From positions 1 to 6,648 of the forward strand of contig JAEUSA010000369.1 of assembly GCA_016788945.1 (NCBI GenBank): a DNA stretch of 6,648 bases, in the 5' to 3' direction. The position numbers were made by a program, and so were the translations under genes. The notes below the pieces were generated by a model, which saw only the letters and a list, made by a program, of their open reading frames with translations, was not told the origin of the DNA and did no database searches. Positions 6,440-6,648 of the stretch are shown here, in pieces. Source of the DNA: Leptospiraceae bacterium (GTDB lineage Bacteria > Spirochaetota > Leptospiria > Turneriellales > Turneriellaceae). Position 1 is the stretch's first letter. Each line of letters opens with the position of its first letter.

Positions 6440-6648
6440 TCACGGATTATTTTCGCTCTTCGCCGCGCTGATTTCCTCCGCCAAACTCCTTAACGGCGCC
6501 GCATTATAGCGAAAAGATGCCCGTTTCATAAACCGCCGGAGTTTCTCGCTACCTGTCCGCCCTGCGGCGACTGCGGCAATCACCTTGAGCAGCCGGTTGT
6601 CGATTTCGCGCGGCTCGACTTTAAGAACCGAAAGAATCTTATCGGCGC
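6440..6648 (-). CDS. C-terminal end of an unrecognised protein, cut by the window edge
   Basis: An open minus-strand frame enters from the right edge (first whole codon 6646-6644) and gives 68 residues ending at TGA 6442-6440. The visible part reads as helical and charged (KILSVLKVEPREIDNRLL, then SEKLRRFMKRASFRYN) and ends in a polar tail (SAAKSENNP). It has no membrane segment and no motif that I can assign. The other two minus-strand frames are closed by stops, and composition matches the neighbours, which supports coding. It ends 30 bases before the ATG of the YihY-propeller gene on the same strand, so it is probably upstream in the same operon. The start and operon promoter lie outside the window. 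Confidence 0.65.
   Translation of the reverse strand, partial: ADKILSVLKVEPREIDNRLLKVIAAVAAGRTGSEKLRRFMKRASFRYNAAPLRSLAEEISAAKSENNP

Overview
The window looks like dense chromosomal DNA from a Gram-negative-type bacterium of moderate to fairly high G+C content. Two proteins depend on an inner membrane and periplasm: a signal-peptide protein and a six-helix membrane protein. The mix of a multi-FN3 protein, this membrane protein and a lineage-specific secreted protein would fit a spirochaete of the Leptospirales (for example a Turneriella-like organism). That placement is an impression, not something the sequence proves. I see no mobile elements, tRNA, rRNA or CRISPR. No non-coding gap exceeds about 45 bases.

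Layout: one gene reads rightwards at the left edge (2-1204). It is the C-terminal 400 residues of a protein with three fibronectin-III-like repeats and a small C-terminal module. It converges on a leftward cluster that fills the rest of the window, and a bidirectional intrinsic terminator (1213-1256) separates the two. In order of transcription the leftward cluster is: the tail of an unrecognised protein (6648-6440); a YihY/BrkB-family membrane protein carrying a large Asp-box (Ycf48/BNR-like) beta-propeller between TM3 and TM4 (6409-4043); a signal-peptide protein of unknown function (4005-3328); a FolK-PanB fusion (3286-2039); and a classical short-chain dehydrogenase/reductase (2042-1233). 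Gaps are 30, 37 and 41 bases, then a 4-base overlap, so the five genes are probably one operon. Its promoter lies outside the window.

How the genes may work together: FolK makes the activated pterin for folate, and PanB spends 5,10-methylene-tetrahydrofolate to make ketopantoate. The fusion therefore joins a folate-making enzyme to a folate-using one. The SDR appears to be translationally coupled to PanB through a non-canonical CTG start that overlaps the PanB stop. The upstream membrane and secreted proteins look like an envelope module that shares the transcript. The most unusual items are the YihY/propeller chimera, the FolK-PanB fusion with a possible internal PanB start, and the CTG start of the SDR.
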